DNA from: Acetobacteraceae bacterium
GTDB taxonomy: Bacteria > Pseudomonadota > Alphaproteobacteria > Acetobacterales > Acetobacteraceae
Assembly: GCA_030044345.1 (NCBI GenBank)
Contig: JASHVY010000631.1
Location: 1 to 5,020 of the forward strand
DNA: 5,020 bases
Direction: 5' to 3'
The notes below the pieces were generated by a model. The model was not told the origin of the DNA and did not search any database. It worked only from the letters and a program-made list of their open reading frames with translations. Below are positions 1 to 5,020 of this stretch, piece after piece (the first letter of the stretch is position 1; each line of letters starts with the position of its first letter). The position numbers and the translations under genes were made by a program.

Positions 1-1
1 C

Positions 2-796
2 GCCGCGGAGCTCGTGGCCTATGACAGCGCGCCCGCGGTGTGCGCGCGCGCGGCCGAGCTCGATCTCGCCGACATCGTCGCGCCGGACCTCGTCCGCGCT
101 GTCGCCGATGCCGACGCGGTCATTCTCTGCACCCCCGTCGGCACCTTCGCCGCGATCGCCCAGATGATCGCCCCGCATCTCGCGCCGGGCGCGATCCTCT
201 CCGATGTCGGCTCGACCAAGCAGTCCGTGCTGCGCGATGTCGGCCCGCTGGTTCCGGCCGGCGTGCATTTCGTGCCGGCCCACCCGCTCGCCGGCACCGA
301 GCATTCCGGCCCCGATTCCGGTTTCGCGGCCCTCTTCGAGGGGCGATGGTGCCTGCTGACCCCGCCGCCCGGCACCGATCCCGAAGCGGTTGCGCGCATC
401 GCCGAGCTCTGGCGCCGGACCGGCGCCATGGTCGAGGAGATGGAGCCCGGCCATCATGACCGCGTGCTCGCCATCGTCAGCCACCTGCCGCATCTGCTCG
501 CCTTCACCATCTGCGGCACCGCCGATGATCTCGCCGATGAAAGCCGCCAGCAGGTCCTGAAATTCGCGGCTTCCGGCTTTCGCGATTTCACGCGCATCGC
601 CGCCTCCGATCCCACGATGTGGCGCGACATCTTTCTCAACAACCGCGAGGCGCTGCTCGAAATGCTCGCCCGCTTCCTCGAGGATGCGCAGGCGATGGCA
701 CGTGCCGTGCGCTGGGGCGATGGCGCCTATATCGAAGACAAGGTCAATCGCGGGCGGAAGATCCGCCGCAGTCTGATCGAGCTCAAGCAGGCCTGA
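2..796 (+). CDS. tyrA: Prephenate/arogenate (cyclohexadienyl) dehydrogenase, 5'-partial
   Basis: Oxidative decarboxylation of prephenate (or arogenate) to 4-hydroxyphenylpyruvate (or tyrosine), the committed step of tyrosine synthesis, in the cytosol. The frame is open from base 2, so the true start and the N-terminal GxGxxG nucleotide-binding loop lie upstream; the GTG at 14 is internal. Visible: the end of the second Rossmann strand as VAYD (14-25), whose Asp usually means NAD+ preference; CTPVG after the next strand; DVGSTK (about 206-223); the catalytic-His motif HPLAGTEHSG (281-310); the second conserved His in SHLPH (479-493); and the C-terminal FRDFTRIAASDPTMW block (579-623), which carries the substrate-binding Arg of the family. 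The protein ends soon after the helical dimerisation domain, so there is no C-terminal ACT domain and no fused chorismate mutase on this side. Whether it prefers prephenate or arogenate cannot be read from sequence. It converges on the DUF1244 gene with a 10-base gap and no convincing terminator between. Confidence 0.93.
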   Translation, partial: AAELVAYDSAPAVCARAAELDLADIVAPDLVRAVADADAVILCTPVGTFAAIAQMIAPHLAPGAILSDVGSTKQSVLRDVGPLVPAGVHFVPAHPLAGTEHSGPDSGFAALFEGRWCLLTPPPGTDPEAVARIAELWRRTGAMVEEMEPGHHDRVLAIVSHLPHLLAFTICGTADDLADESRQQVLKFAASGFRDFTRIAASDPTMWRDIFLNNREALLEMLARFLEDAQAMARAVRWGDGAYIEDKVNRGRKIRRSLIELKQA

Positions 797-806
797 GTAT
801 TTCCGC

Positions 807-1118
807 TCAATGTCCGGTTGATGCTTTGGCGAAAGCCTCTCGCTGCCCGGCGTTCGATTCTTTTTGATATTTTGCCTGCCACTCCTGGTAGGGCATGCCG
901 TAGACGATCTCGCGCGCATCAGGATCGGCGAGCGTCAGTCCCCGGGCTTCGGCAGCCTCACGATACCAGCGGGAGAGGCAGTTGCGGCAGAATCCGGCGA
1001 GATTCATGAGATCGATATTCTGCACATCCGTCCGCTCGCGCAAGTGCGCGACGAGGCGGCGGAAAGCGGCGGCCTCGAGCTCGGTGCGGGTGGCCTGGTC
1101 GAAGGTCTCGGCAGGCAT
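807..1118 (-). CDS. DUF1244 family protein, function unknown
   Basis: A 103-residue protein that I recognise as the DUF1244 family (PF06844), common in alpha- and some gammaproteobacteria; I know of no established function. Family hallmarks are present: AAFRRLVAHLRERTDVQNIDLMNL at about residues 17-40 (an uninterrupted stretch, key part DVQNIDLMNL), then FCRNCLSRWY at 43-52 with a CxxC pair (Cys44, Cys47), then YGMPYQEW at 73-80. The last 20 residues are polar and variable. There is no signal peptide or membrane segment, so it is probably a small, mainly helical cytosolic protein. The two cysteines could bind a metal or be redox-active, but no other Cys is present and this is inference. The ATG at 1118 is well supported by an excellent ribosome binding site. 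The gene is divergent from glycerate kinase and convergent with tyrA, so it is a single-gene transcription unit. From memory, DUF1244 genes also lie near pyruvate kinase in Rhizobiales, suggesting old linkage. Confidence 0.9.
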   Translation of the reverse strand: MPAETFDQATRTELEAAAFRRLVAHLRERTDVQNIDLMNLAGFCRNCLSRWYREAAEARGLTLADPDAREIVYGMPYQEWQAKYQKESNAGQREAFAKASTGH

Positions 1119-1230
1119 TACGGCCTCCTTTCGGAAGAATTGCTGACCCCAACATGGCGCGCCGTCATGGGCTTCGCCATACTCGGGGTAATCTCACAGG
1201 ACGATTCCATAGGGCGATGGCAAGGGGGCA
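1119..1230. other. Divergent intergenic region between DUF1244 and glycerate kinase
   Basis: This 112-base spacer separates two divergent genes, so it should hold a promoter for each. I could not pick a convincing -35/-10 pair on either strand: the few A/T-rich hexamers, such as TAATCT at 1189, lack a matching partner. An 8-base palindrome GGCGCGCC lies at 1156-1163, but such motifs are expected by chance in G+C-rich DNA. A promoter here is inferred from gene arrangement only. Confidence 0.4.
1124..1130 (-). promoter_or_regulatory. Strong ribosome binding site of the DUF1244 gene
   Basis: On the minus strand the seven bases AAGGAGG match the anti-Shine-Dalgarno consensus fully and sit 5 bases before the ATG at 1118. 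This fixes the start of the small gene and predicts efficient translation. It is far better than the sites in front of the other genes here. Confidence 0.85.
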
Positions 1231-1274
1231 ATGCCAAAGGGCACGCCGAGGGGCATGCCAAGGGACGTGATTGA
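1212..1274 (+). repeat. Degenerate 12-base tandem repeat across the glycerate kinase start
   Basis: Consecutive units are visible: GGGCGATGGCAAG (1212-1224, one extra base), GGCAATGCCAAA (1227-1238), GGGCACGCCGAG (1239-1250) and GGGCATGCCAAG (1251-1262), followed by a decayed piece starting GGACGTGA. Units at 1239 and 1251 agree at 10 of 12 bases; the first agrees with the last at all but one base after allowing the insertion. Two of the units each contain an ATG in the same frame (1231 and 1255), each preceded by a purine-rich run, so the repeat duplicates a potential start site. It encodes the glycerate kinase N-terminus MPKGTPRGMPRDV. Confidence 0.6.
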
Positions 1275-2538
1275 CGACGCGCGCGCGGCAGAGCTGCTCC
1301 GCGCGATCTTCGCGGCCGCCGTCGCCGCCGCCGATCCGCGCCTCGTGCTGAAGGAGAACCTGCCCGAGCGGCCGGCGGGGCGCGTTGTCGTCGTGGGTGT
1401 CGGGAAGTCGGCAGCGCTGATGGCTGCCGTGGTCGAGGAGGCATGGAAGGACGTCCCGCTCGAAGGCGTGGTGGTCACCCGCTATGGCCATGCGGTGCCG
1501 ACGCGGCGGATCGAAGTCATCGAGGCGGCGCATCCGGTGCCGGACGAGGCGAGCGCGCGGGGTGCGGCGCGCATCCTCGCCGCGGTTCAGGGGCTTGGCC
1601 CGGAGGATCTCGTGCTGGCGCTGATCTCGGGCGGCGGCTCGGCGCTTGCCACATTGCCGGCAGCGGGATTGACGCTCGCCGACAAGCAGGCGGTGAACCG
1701 TGCGCTGCTCGCCTCAGGGGCGACGATCCAGGAGATGAACACGGTGCGCAAGCACCTCTCCGCCTTCAAGGGCGGGCGGCTCGCGGCGGCGGCCCGTCCG
1801 GCGCGGCTCCTGGCGCTGGCGATCAGCGATGTGCCGGGAGACGATCCGGCGGTGATCGCTTCGGGGCCGACCGTGCCCGACCCGACCACCTTCGCCGATG
1901 CGCGCGCGATCCTCGCCCGCTATCGCATCACCCCGCCGCAAGCCGTCGCTGCCAGGCTTGCGGCCGAGGTGGATGAAACGCCGAAACCGGGCAGCCTGCC
2001 GCACGCCGGGTTCCGGCTGATCGCGACCCCTGCGATGGCGCTCGCCGCCGCTGCCCGCAAGGCTGCGGAAGCCGGACTCTCGCCCCTCGTTCTGGGCGAC
2101 GCGTTGGAAGGCGAGGCGCGTGAGATGGGCACCGTGATGGCCGGCATCGCCGCCTCGGCGCGTGCGCACGGCCAGCCCATCGCCCCGCCTTCGGTGCTGC
2201 TCTCGGGCGGAGAGGCGACGGTGACGATCGGGGCCGGGCCGGCCGGCTGCGGCGGCCGCAATACCGAGTTTCTGCTCGGCCTCGCGGTGGCGCTCGGCGG
2301 CAGGCCGGGCATATGGGCGATCGCCGGCGATAGTGACGGGATCGACGGGACGGAGGATGCCGCCGGCGCCCTGATCGGGCCGGCCACGCTCGCCCGCGCC
2401 CGCGCGGCGGGACTGGACGCACGGGCCATGCTCGCCCGGCACGACAGCTACAGCCTCTTCGCGGCGCTCGGCGATCTCGTGAAGACCGGGCCGACACTCA
2501 CCAACGTCAACGACATCCGCGCGATTTTGATCGGCTGA
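1231..2538 (+). CDS. gckA: Glycerate 2-kinase (type 2, MOFRL family)
   Basis: ATP-dependent phosphorylation of D-glycerate to 2-phosphoglycerate, feeding lower glycolysis from glyoxylate, tartrate or serine-cycle carbon. Homologues are often labelled TtuD or 'hydroxypyruvate reductase', a name from tartrate-utilisation work that does not fit the kinase fold. Domains: the N-terminal glycerate kinase domain has GVGKSA at 56-61 (Lys59 likely active-site), HPVPDE at 101-106, ISGGGSA at 132-138, NTVRKHLS at 170-177 and ISDVPGDDP at 198-206. The C-terminal MOFRL domain has LSGGEAT at 324-330, GGRNTEF at 341-347, AGDSDGIDG at 365-373 and GPTLTNVND at 420-428. The 435-residue length is usual. Start choice is uncertain: ATG 1231 is the longest, but ATG 1255 or GTG 1267 would remove an atypical repeat-encoded leader, and none has a well-spaced ribosome binding site (purine runs lie only 1-2 bases away). 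The gene is followed after 9 bases by pyruvate kinase, indicating co-transcription. Confidence 0.92.
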   Translation: MPKGTPRGMPRDVIDDARAAELLRAIFAAAVAAADPRLVLKENLPERPAGRVVVVGVGKSAALMAAVVEEAWKDVPLEGVVVTRYGHAVPTRRIEVIEAAHPVPDEASARGAARILAAVQGLGPEDLVLALISGGGSALATLPAAGLTLADKQAVNRALLASGATIQEMNTVRKHLSAFKGGRLAAAARPARLLALAISDVPGDDPAVIASGPTVPDPTTFADARAILARYRITPPQAVAARLAAEVDETPKPGSLPHAGFRLIATPAMALAAAARKAAEAGLSPLVLGDALEGEAREMGTVMAGIAASARAHGQPIAPPSVLLSGGEATVTIGAGPAGCGGRNTEFLLGLAVALGGRPGIWAIAGDSDGIDGTEDAAGALIGPATLARARAAGLDARAMLARHDSYSLFAALGDLVKTGPTLTNVNDIRAILIG

Positions 2539-2542
2539 AGGA
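2538..2542 (+). promoter_or_regulatory. Ribosome binding site of pyruvate kinase, overlapping the gckA stop
   Basis: AAGGA begins on the last base of the upstream TGA stop and lies 5 bases before the ATG at 2548. The overlap of stop codon and ribosome binding site suggests that translation of the two genes is coupled. Confidence 0.7.
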
Positions 2543-2547
2543 AAACG

Positions 2548-3981
2548 ATGCCTGCTCGACAGAAGCTGAGACGGCGCCGGCGCACGAAGATCATCGCCAC
2601 GATCGGCCCGGCAAGCTCGACGCCGGAGATGCTGGCGCGGCTCTTCCAGCTCGGCGCCGATGTCTTCCGGCTCAATTTTTCGCACGGCGCGCATGGGGAT
2701 CATGCCGAGCGCATCCGTATGATCCGCGAGATCGAGGAGCGTTATGAGCATCCCATCGGGATCCTTGCCGATGTCCAGGGGCCGAAGCTGCGCGTCGGGC
2801 AGTTTCAGGCCGGCCGCGTGCATCTTCAGGCCGGGCAGACATTTCGTCTCGATCTCGATCCGACCCCGGGCAATGTGCGGCGCGTCGCCCTGCCCCATCC
2901 GGAAATCATCCACGCCGCCGCGATCGGCACCTCTCTTCTGCTGGATGACGGGAAGCTTCGGCTTCGCGTCGCCCGCCAGCGCGAGGACCATCTCGAGACC
3001 GAGGTCGTCGTCGGCGGGCCGCTCTCCGATCGCAAGGGCGTGAATGTGCCCGACGTGGTGCTGCCGATTCCCGCGCTCACCGACAAGGATCGCGAGGACC
3101 TCGCCTTCGCGCTCGCCCACGGCGTCGATTTCATCGGGCTCTCCTTCGTGCAGAAGCCGGACGACGTGATCGAGGCGAAGCGGCTGGTCGGGGGACGCGC
3201 CTGGATCATGACCAAGATGGAAAAGCCGCAGGCGCTCGAGCATGTCGACGAGATCGTCCGTCTCTCGGATGCGGTGATGGTCGCGCGCGGCGATCTCGGC
3301 GTGGAGCTGCCGCCGGAGGAAGTGCCGCTCGCGCAGAAGCGGATCGTGCGGCTGGCGCGGCAGAGCGGCAAGCCGGTGGTGGTGGCGACCCAGATGCTGG
3401 AGAGCATGATCGCTTCGCCCGCGCCGACCAGAGCCGAGGCGTCGGACGTGGCGACGGCCGTGTTCGACGGCGCGGATTCGGTGATGCTCTCGGCCGAGAC
3501 CGCGGCGGGACAATTCCCGGCGGAGGCCGTGAACATCATGGACCGTATCGTTGCGAGGGTGGAACAGGATGCCGGCTGGCGCGCGATCATCGATGCCTCG
3601 CGCCCTGCTCCCGAACCTTCCTCGGCGGATGCGCTCGCCGCAGCCTCTCAGCAGGTCGCGCACACGATCGGCGCGCGCGCGATCGTCGCCTTCACCGCTT
3701 CGGGCGCAACGGCGCTCAGGGTCGCGCGCGAACGTCCGGACTGCCCGGTGCTCGGCCTCACCCCGCATCTCGGCACGGCACGCAAGCTCGCCGTGGCATG
3801 GGGCGTGCACGCCGTCGTCACGCCGGACGTGGTCTCTTTGACCGAGACGGTCCGCCGGGCCTCGCGCATCTCGGTCGAGGAGGGATTCGCCGCAGCGGGA
3901 GAGGAAATCGTCGTCGTCGCCGGCATTCCCTTCGGCCAGTCCGGCACCACCAATACACTGCGCGTGGCAAAGGTCGGATGA
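2548..3981 (+). CDS. pyk: Pyruvate kinase
   Basis: Transfers phosphate from phosphoenolpyruvate to ADP, giving pyruvate and ATP, the last step of glycolysis/Entner-Doudoroff; cytosolic, normally a tetramer. Full length at 477 residues. Order: a basic N-terminus; TKIIATIGPASS at 13-24; FRLNFSHG at 40-47 (Arg41 and Asn43 nucleotide/substrate contacts); a B domain of about residues 76-170; the signature IMTKMEKPQAL at 220-230, with catalytic Lys223 and metal ligand Glu225; ARGDLGVELP at 246-255 with metal ligand Asp249; and ATQMLESM at 280-287 with Thr281. The C-terminal regulatory domain runs from about 360 and has a phosphate-loop-like TASGATAL at 383-390 and the terminal GTTNTLRV. Residues 75-83 (DVQGPKLRV) resemble E. 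coli PykA and the K+-independent class rather than PykF. The allosteric effector cannot be assigned by eye. Second gene of an apparent operon with glycerate kinase. Confidence 0.97.
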   Translation: MPARQKLRRRRRTKIIATIGPASSTPEMLARLFQLGADVFRLNFSHGAHGDHAERIRMIREIEERYEHPIGILADVQGPKLRVGQFQAGRVHLQAGQTFRLDLDPTPGNVRRVALPHPEIIHAAAIGTSLLLDDGKLRLRVARQREDHLETEVVVGGPLSDRKGVNVPDVVLPIPALTDKDREDLAFALAHGVDFIGLSFVQKPDDVIEAKRLVGGRAWIMTKMEKPQALEHVDEIVRLSDAVMVARGDLGVELPPEEVPLAQKRIVRLARQSGKPVVVATQMLESMIASPAPTRAEASDVATAVFDGADSVMLSAETAAGQFPAEAVNIMDRIVARVEQDAGWRAIIDASRPAPEPSSADALAAASQQVAHTIGARAIVAFTASGATALRVARERPDCPVLGLTPHLGTARKLAVAWGVHAVVTPDVVSLTETVRRASRISVEEGFAAAGEEIVVVAGIPFGQSGTTNTLRVAKVG

Positions 3982-4105
3982 TATCGGCTTTCGCCTCGTC
4001 GAGCGTACTATTTTGTTGCAATTCTTCACCATTCGAGGTCATGCCAAACGTCGGTGCCATGACGCACGATCTCCTCCGCGCTTTTTTTCTCTCTGGCGAG
4101 TCTCC
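3982..4105. other. Intergenic spacer after pyk, A+T-richer, with a T7 run
   Basis: A 124-base gap between the pyk stop and the next start. It is visibly richer in A/T than the flanking genes. Seven consecutive T lie at 4082-4088, but no G+C-rich stem directly precedes them, so I do not call an intrinsic terminator. A TACTAT hexamer at 4006-4011 resembles a -10 box but has no -35 partner at the right distance. The spacer probably holds the end of the gckA-pyk transcript and a promoter for the sulfotransferase-like gene; both are inferred from the layout. Confidence 0.4.
4038..4063. repeat. Inverted repeat GTCATG-N14-CATGAC
   Basis: Perfect 6-base arms at 4038-4043 and 4058-4063 separated by 14 bases, upstream of the sulfotransferase-like gene. 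The centre-to-centre distance of 20 bases is close to two helical turns, as seen in operators bound by dimeric regulators. It could equally form a weak hairpin or be chance, since 6-base arms are short. Confidence 0.35.
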
Positions 4106-5020
4106 ATGACCGAGACGCACCCGTCCGCTCAGATCGCTGATGCGGGCGAACCGGCTGATCTGCCAGGCGTAAGCAGGGAGCCGCCTCTCGCCCGTCCTTC
4201 GGTGTTCCTGCACGCGGGATGGCGCACGGCCGGCACCTTCCTCTGGAGCCGCTTTCGCGCGTTCGGGGATGTCGCGGGTTATTACGAGCCTCTGCACGAA
4301 TCTCTCGCCACGCTTACGCCGGCGACGCTCGCGGCCAGCGGGCCGGACGTCTGGGCATCCGGCCATCCGCGGCTGGCGCGACCTTACTTCGACGAGTTCG
4401 CGCCATTCCTCCATGACGCAAGGCCGGGCGTGCGGGGATATTCCACGGCTTTCGCAACCGATGGTTTCTTCGCCGGGCCGGATGCAACCCTGCCCGCACT
4501 CGAAGCCTATCTGCGGCGCCTGATCGAAGCTGCGCGTGAGAGAGGCGAGCAGCCGGTCCTCAAATTCTGCCGTTCGCTCGGGCGCGCGGGCTGGATGGCC
4601 GAAACCTTCCCCGATTCCGTGCATATCGCCGTCGTGCGCAACCCGGTTTCGCAATTCATTGCGGCAAAGCATCAGTTTGCGGCGCACGAAAATCCCTATT
4701 TCCTGTTCATGCCGCTTCGGGTGCTGGCAAGAAATACCGGCCATGAAATCGTGGCGGCGGCCTTGCATCACTTCGCGGTGCCTCTGCCGCACGAGGCGGC
4801 GGACGAGGATCAGGCGAGGGCAAAGGCGGTTCTGCTCGCGCATCTGCGGCGGACCGGGCCGGAGGAATGGTACCGCGGATTCCTTGCCTTCTGGCTGCTC
4901 TGCATGCTCGGCATCCCGGAGACGATCGATGCGGTCATCGATGCCGATCTGCTCTCCGTCTCCGCCGTTTATCAGACCGAGTGCGCGGCGGAGCTTGCGG
5001 TGCTGAGCGGCATCGCCGTC
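4106..5020 (+). CDS. Sulfotransferase-like P-loop protein, 3'-partial
   Basis: The frame opens at ATG 4106 and has no stop before the window end, giving 305 codons. I read it as a divergent member of the PAPS-dependent sulfotransferase fold, which moves sulfuryl groups onto glycans, lipids or small molecules. Evidence: after a variable polar N-terminus of about 30 residues comes a strand and loop, VFLHAGWRTAGTFLWSRF at 33-50, placed and shaped like the 5'-phosphosulfate-binding loop, with Arg40 where most family members have Lys or Arg. About 130 residues later, VLKFCRS at 151-157 and IAVVRNPVSQF at 174-184 match the 3'-phosphate-binding region (Arg178, Ser182). No signal peptide or clear membrane segment. 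The start has a weak ribosome binding site (GGCGAG, 5 bases away); no other in-frame ATG lies in the spacer. The acceptor is unknown, and a P-loop enzyme with another activity is possible. It probably has its own promoter, given the 124-base gap after pyk. Confidence 0.7.
   Translation, partial: MTETHPSAQIADAGEPADLPGVSREPPLARPSVFLHAGWRTAGTFLWSRFRAFGDVAGYYEPLHESLATLTPATLAASGPDVWASGHPRLARPYFDEFAPFLHDARPGVRGYSTAFATDGFFAGPDATLPALEAYLRRLIEAARERGEQPVLKFCRSLGRAGWMAETFPDSVHIAVVRNPVSQFIAAKHQFAAHENPYFLFMPLRVLARNTGHEIVAAALHHFAVPLPHEAADEDQARAKAVLLAHLRRTGPEEWYRGFLAFWLLCMLGIPETIDAVIDADLLSVSAVYQTECAAELAVLSGIAV

Noticed and set aside
1156..1163. The palindrome GGCGCGCC in the divergent spacer as a regulator site.
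   Set aside because: It does not extend beyond 8 bases and such G/C palindromes are common by chance in DNA of this composition.
864..1274. A 136-codon plus-strand frame opposite DUF1244 ending in a GHAEGHAKG-like tail.
   Set aside because: It lies antisense to a clearly conserved gene; the tail is only the tandem repeat read in another frame.
1714..4032. A 772-codon open frame on the minus strand running opposite both glycerate kinase and pyruvate kinase.
   Set aside because: Its product is rich in Arg, His, Gly and Asp with no recognisable domain, and the plus strand encodes two unmistakable enzymes. Long antisense frames are expected when third positions are nearly all G or C.
4064..4090. 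The T7 run at 4082-4088 as an intrinsic terminator for pyk.
   Set aside because: No stem of useful length sits directly before the T run; the nearest inverted repeat ends 18 bases upstream, and the run is about 100 bases past the pyk stop.
3818..4843. A 341-codon minus-strand frame covering the end of pyk, the spacer and most of the sulfotransferase-like gene.
   Set aside because: The composition is that of an antisense shadow with no domain pattern; the plus-strand frame shows ordered sulfotransferase-like motifs and stays open for all 305 codons.
4536..5006. A 156-codon plus-strand frame in the last 500 bases.
   Set aside because: It is Arg- and Ser-rich and lies in another frame of the sulfotransferase-like gene, which gives the more protein-like translation over the same bases.

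Overview
The window is G+C-rich, densely coding DNA with strong G/C preference at third codon positions. The set of proteins (a stand-alone TyrA-type dehydrogenase, a DUF1244 protein, a type-2 glycerate kinase and a pyruvate kinase with a PykA-like motif) points to an alphaproteobacterium. Rhodospirillales or Acetobacteraceae would fit, but that finer placement is a guess from gene content and was not tested. Nothing in the window indicates a plasmid, phage or insertion sequence.

Layout. (1) Positions 2-796, + strand: the 3' part of a prephenate/arogenate (cyclohexadienyl) dehydrogenase gene whose start lies before the window. (2) Positions 807-1118, - strand: a small DUF1244 protein, convergent with the dehydrogenase gene and only 10 bases from it. 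(3) Positions 1119-1230: a short divergent intergenic region that should hold promoters in both directions. It runs into a degenerate 12-base tandem repeat lying across the start of the next gene. (4) Positions 1231-2538 and 2548-3981, + strand: glycerate 2-kinase and pyruvate kinase, separated by 9 bases and almost certainly one transcript. (5) Positions 3982-4105: an intergenic spacer visibly richer in A+T, with a small inverted repeat and a run of seven T. (6) Positions 4106-5020, + strand: the 5' part of a sulfotransferase-like gene that runs off the end of the window.

How the genes work together. Glycerate 2-kinase makes 2-phosphoglycerate, enolase (not in this window) converts it to phosphoenolpyruvate, and pyruvate kinase makes pyruvate and ATP. 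The pair therefore forms the entry and exit of a short glycerate-to-pyruvate route, as with ttuD/ttuE in tartrate degradation. The dehydrogenase belongs to tyrosine synthesis and the sulfotransferase-like gene probably belongs to a separate unit.

Most of the window is ordinary central metabolism. The points that merit a second look are the repeat at the glycerate kinase start, the pyruvate kinase residues predicting K+ independence, the DUF1244 gene beside this operon, and the divergent sulfotransferase-like protein. I found no RNA gene, CRISPR array, mobile element or clearly new multigene system.
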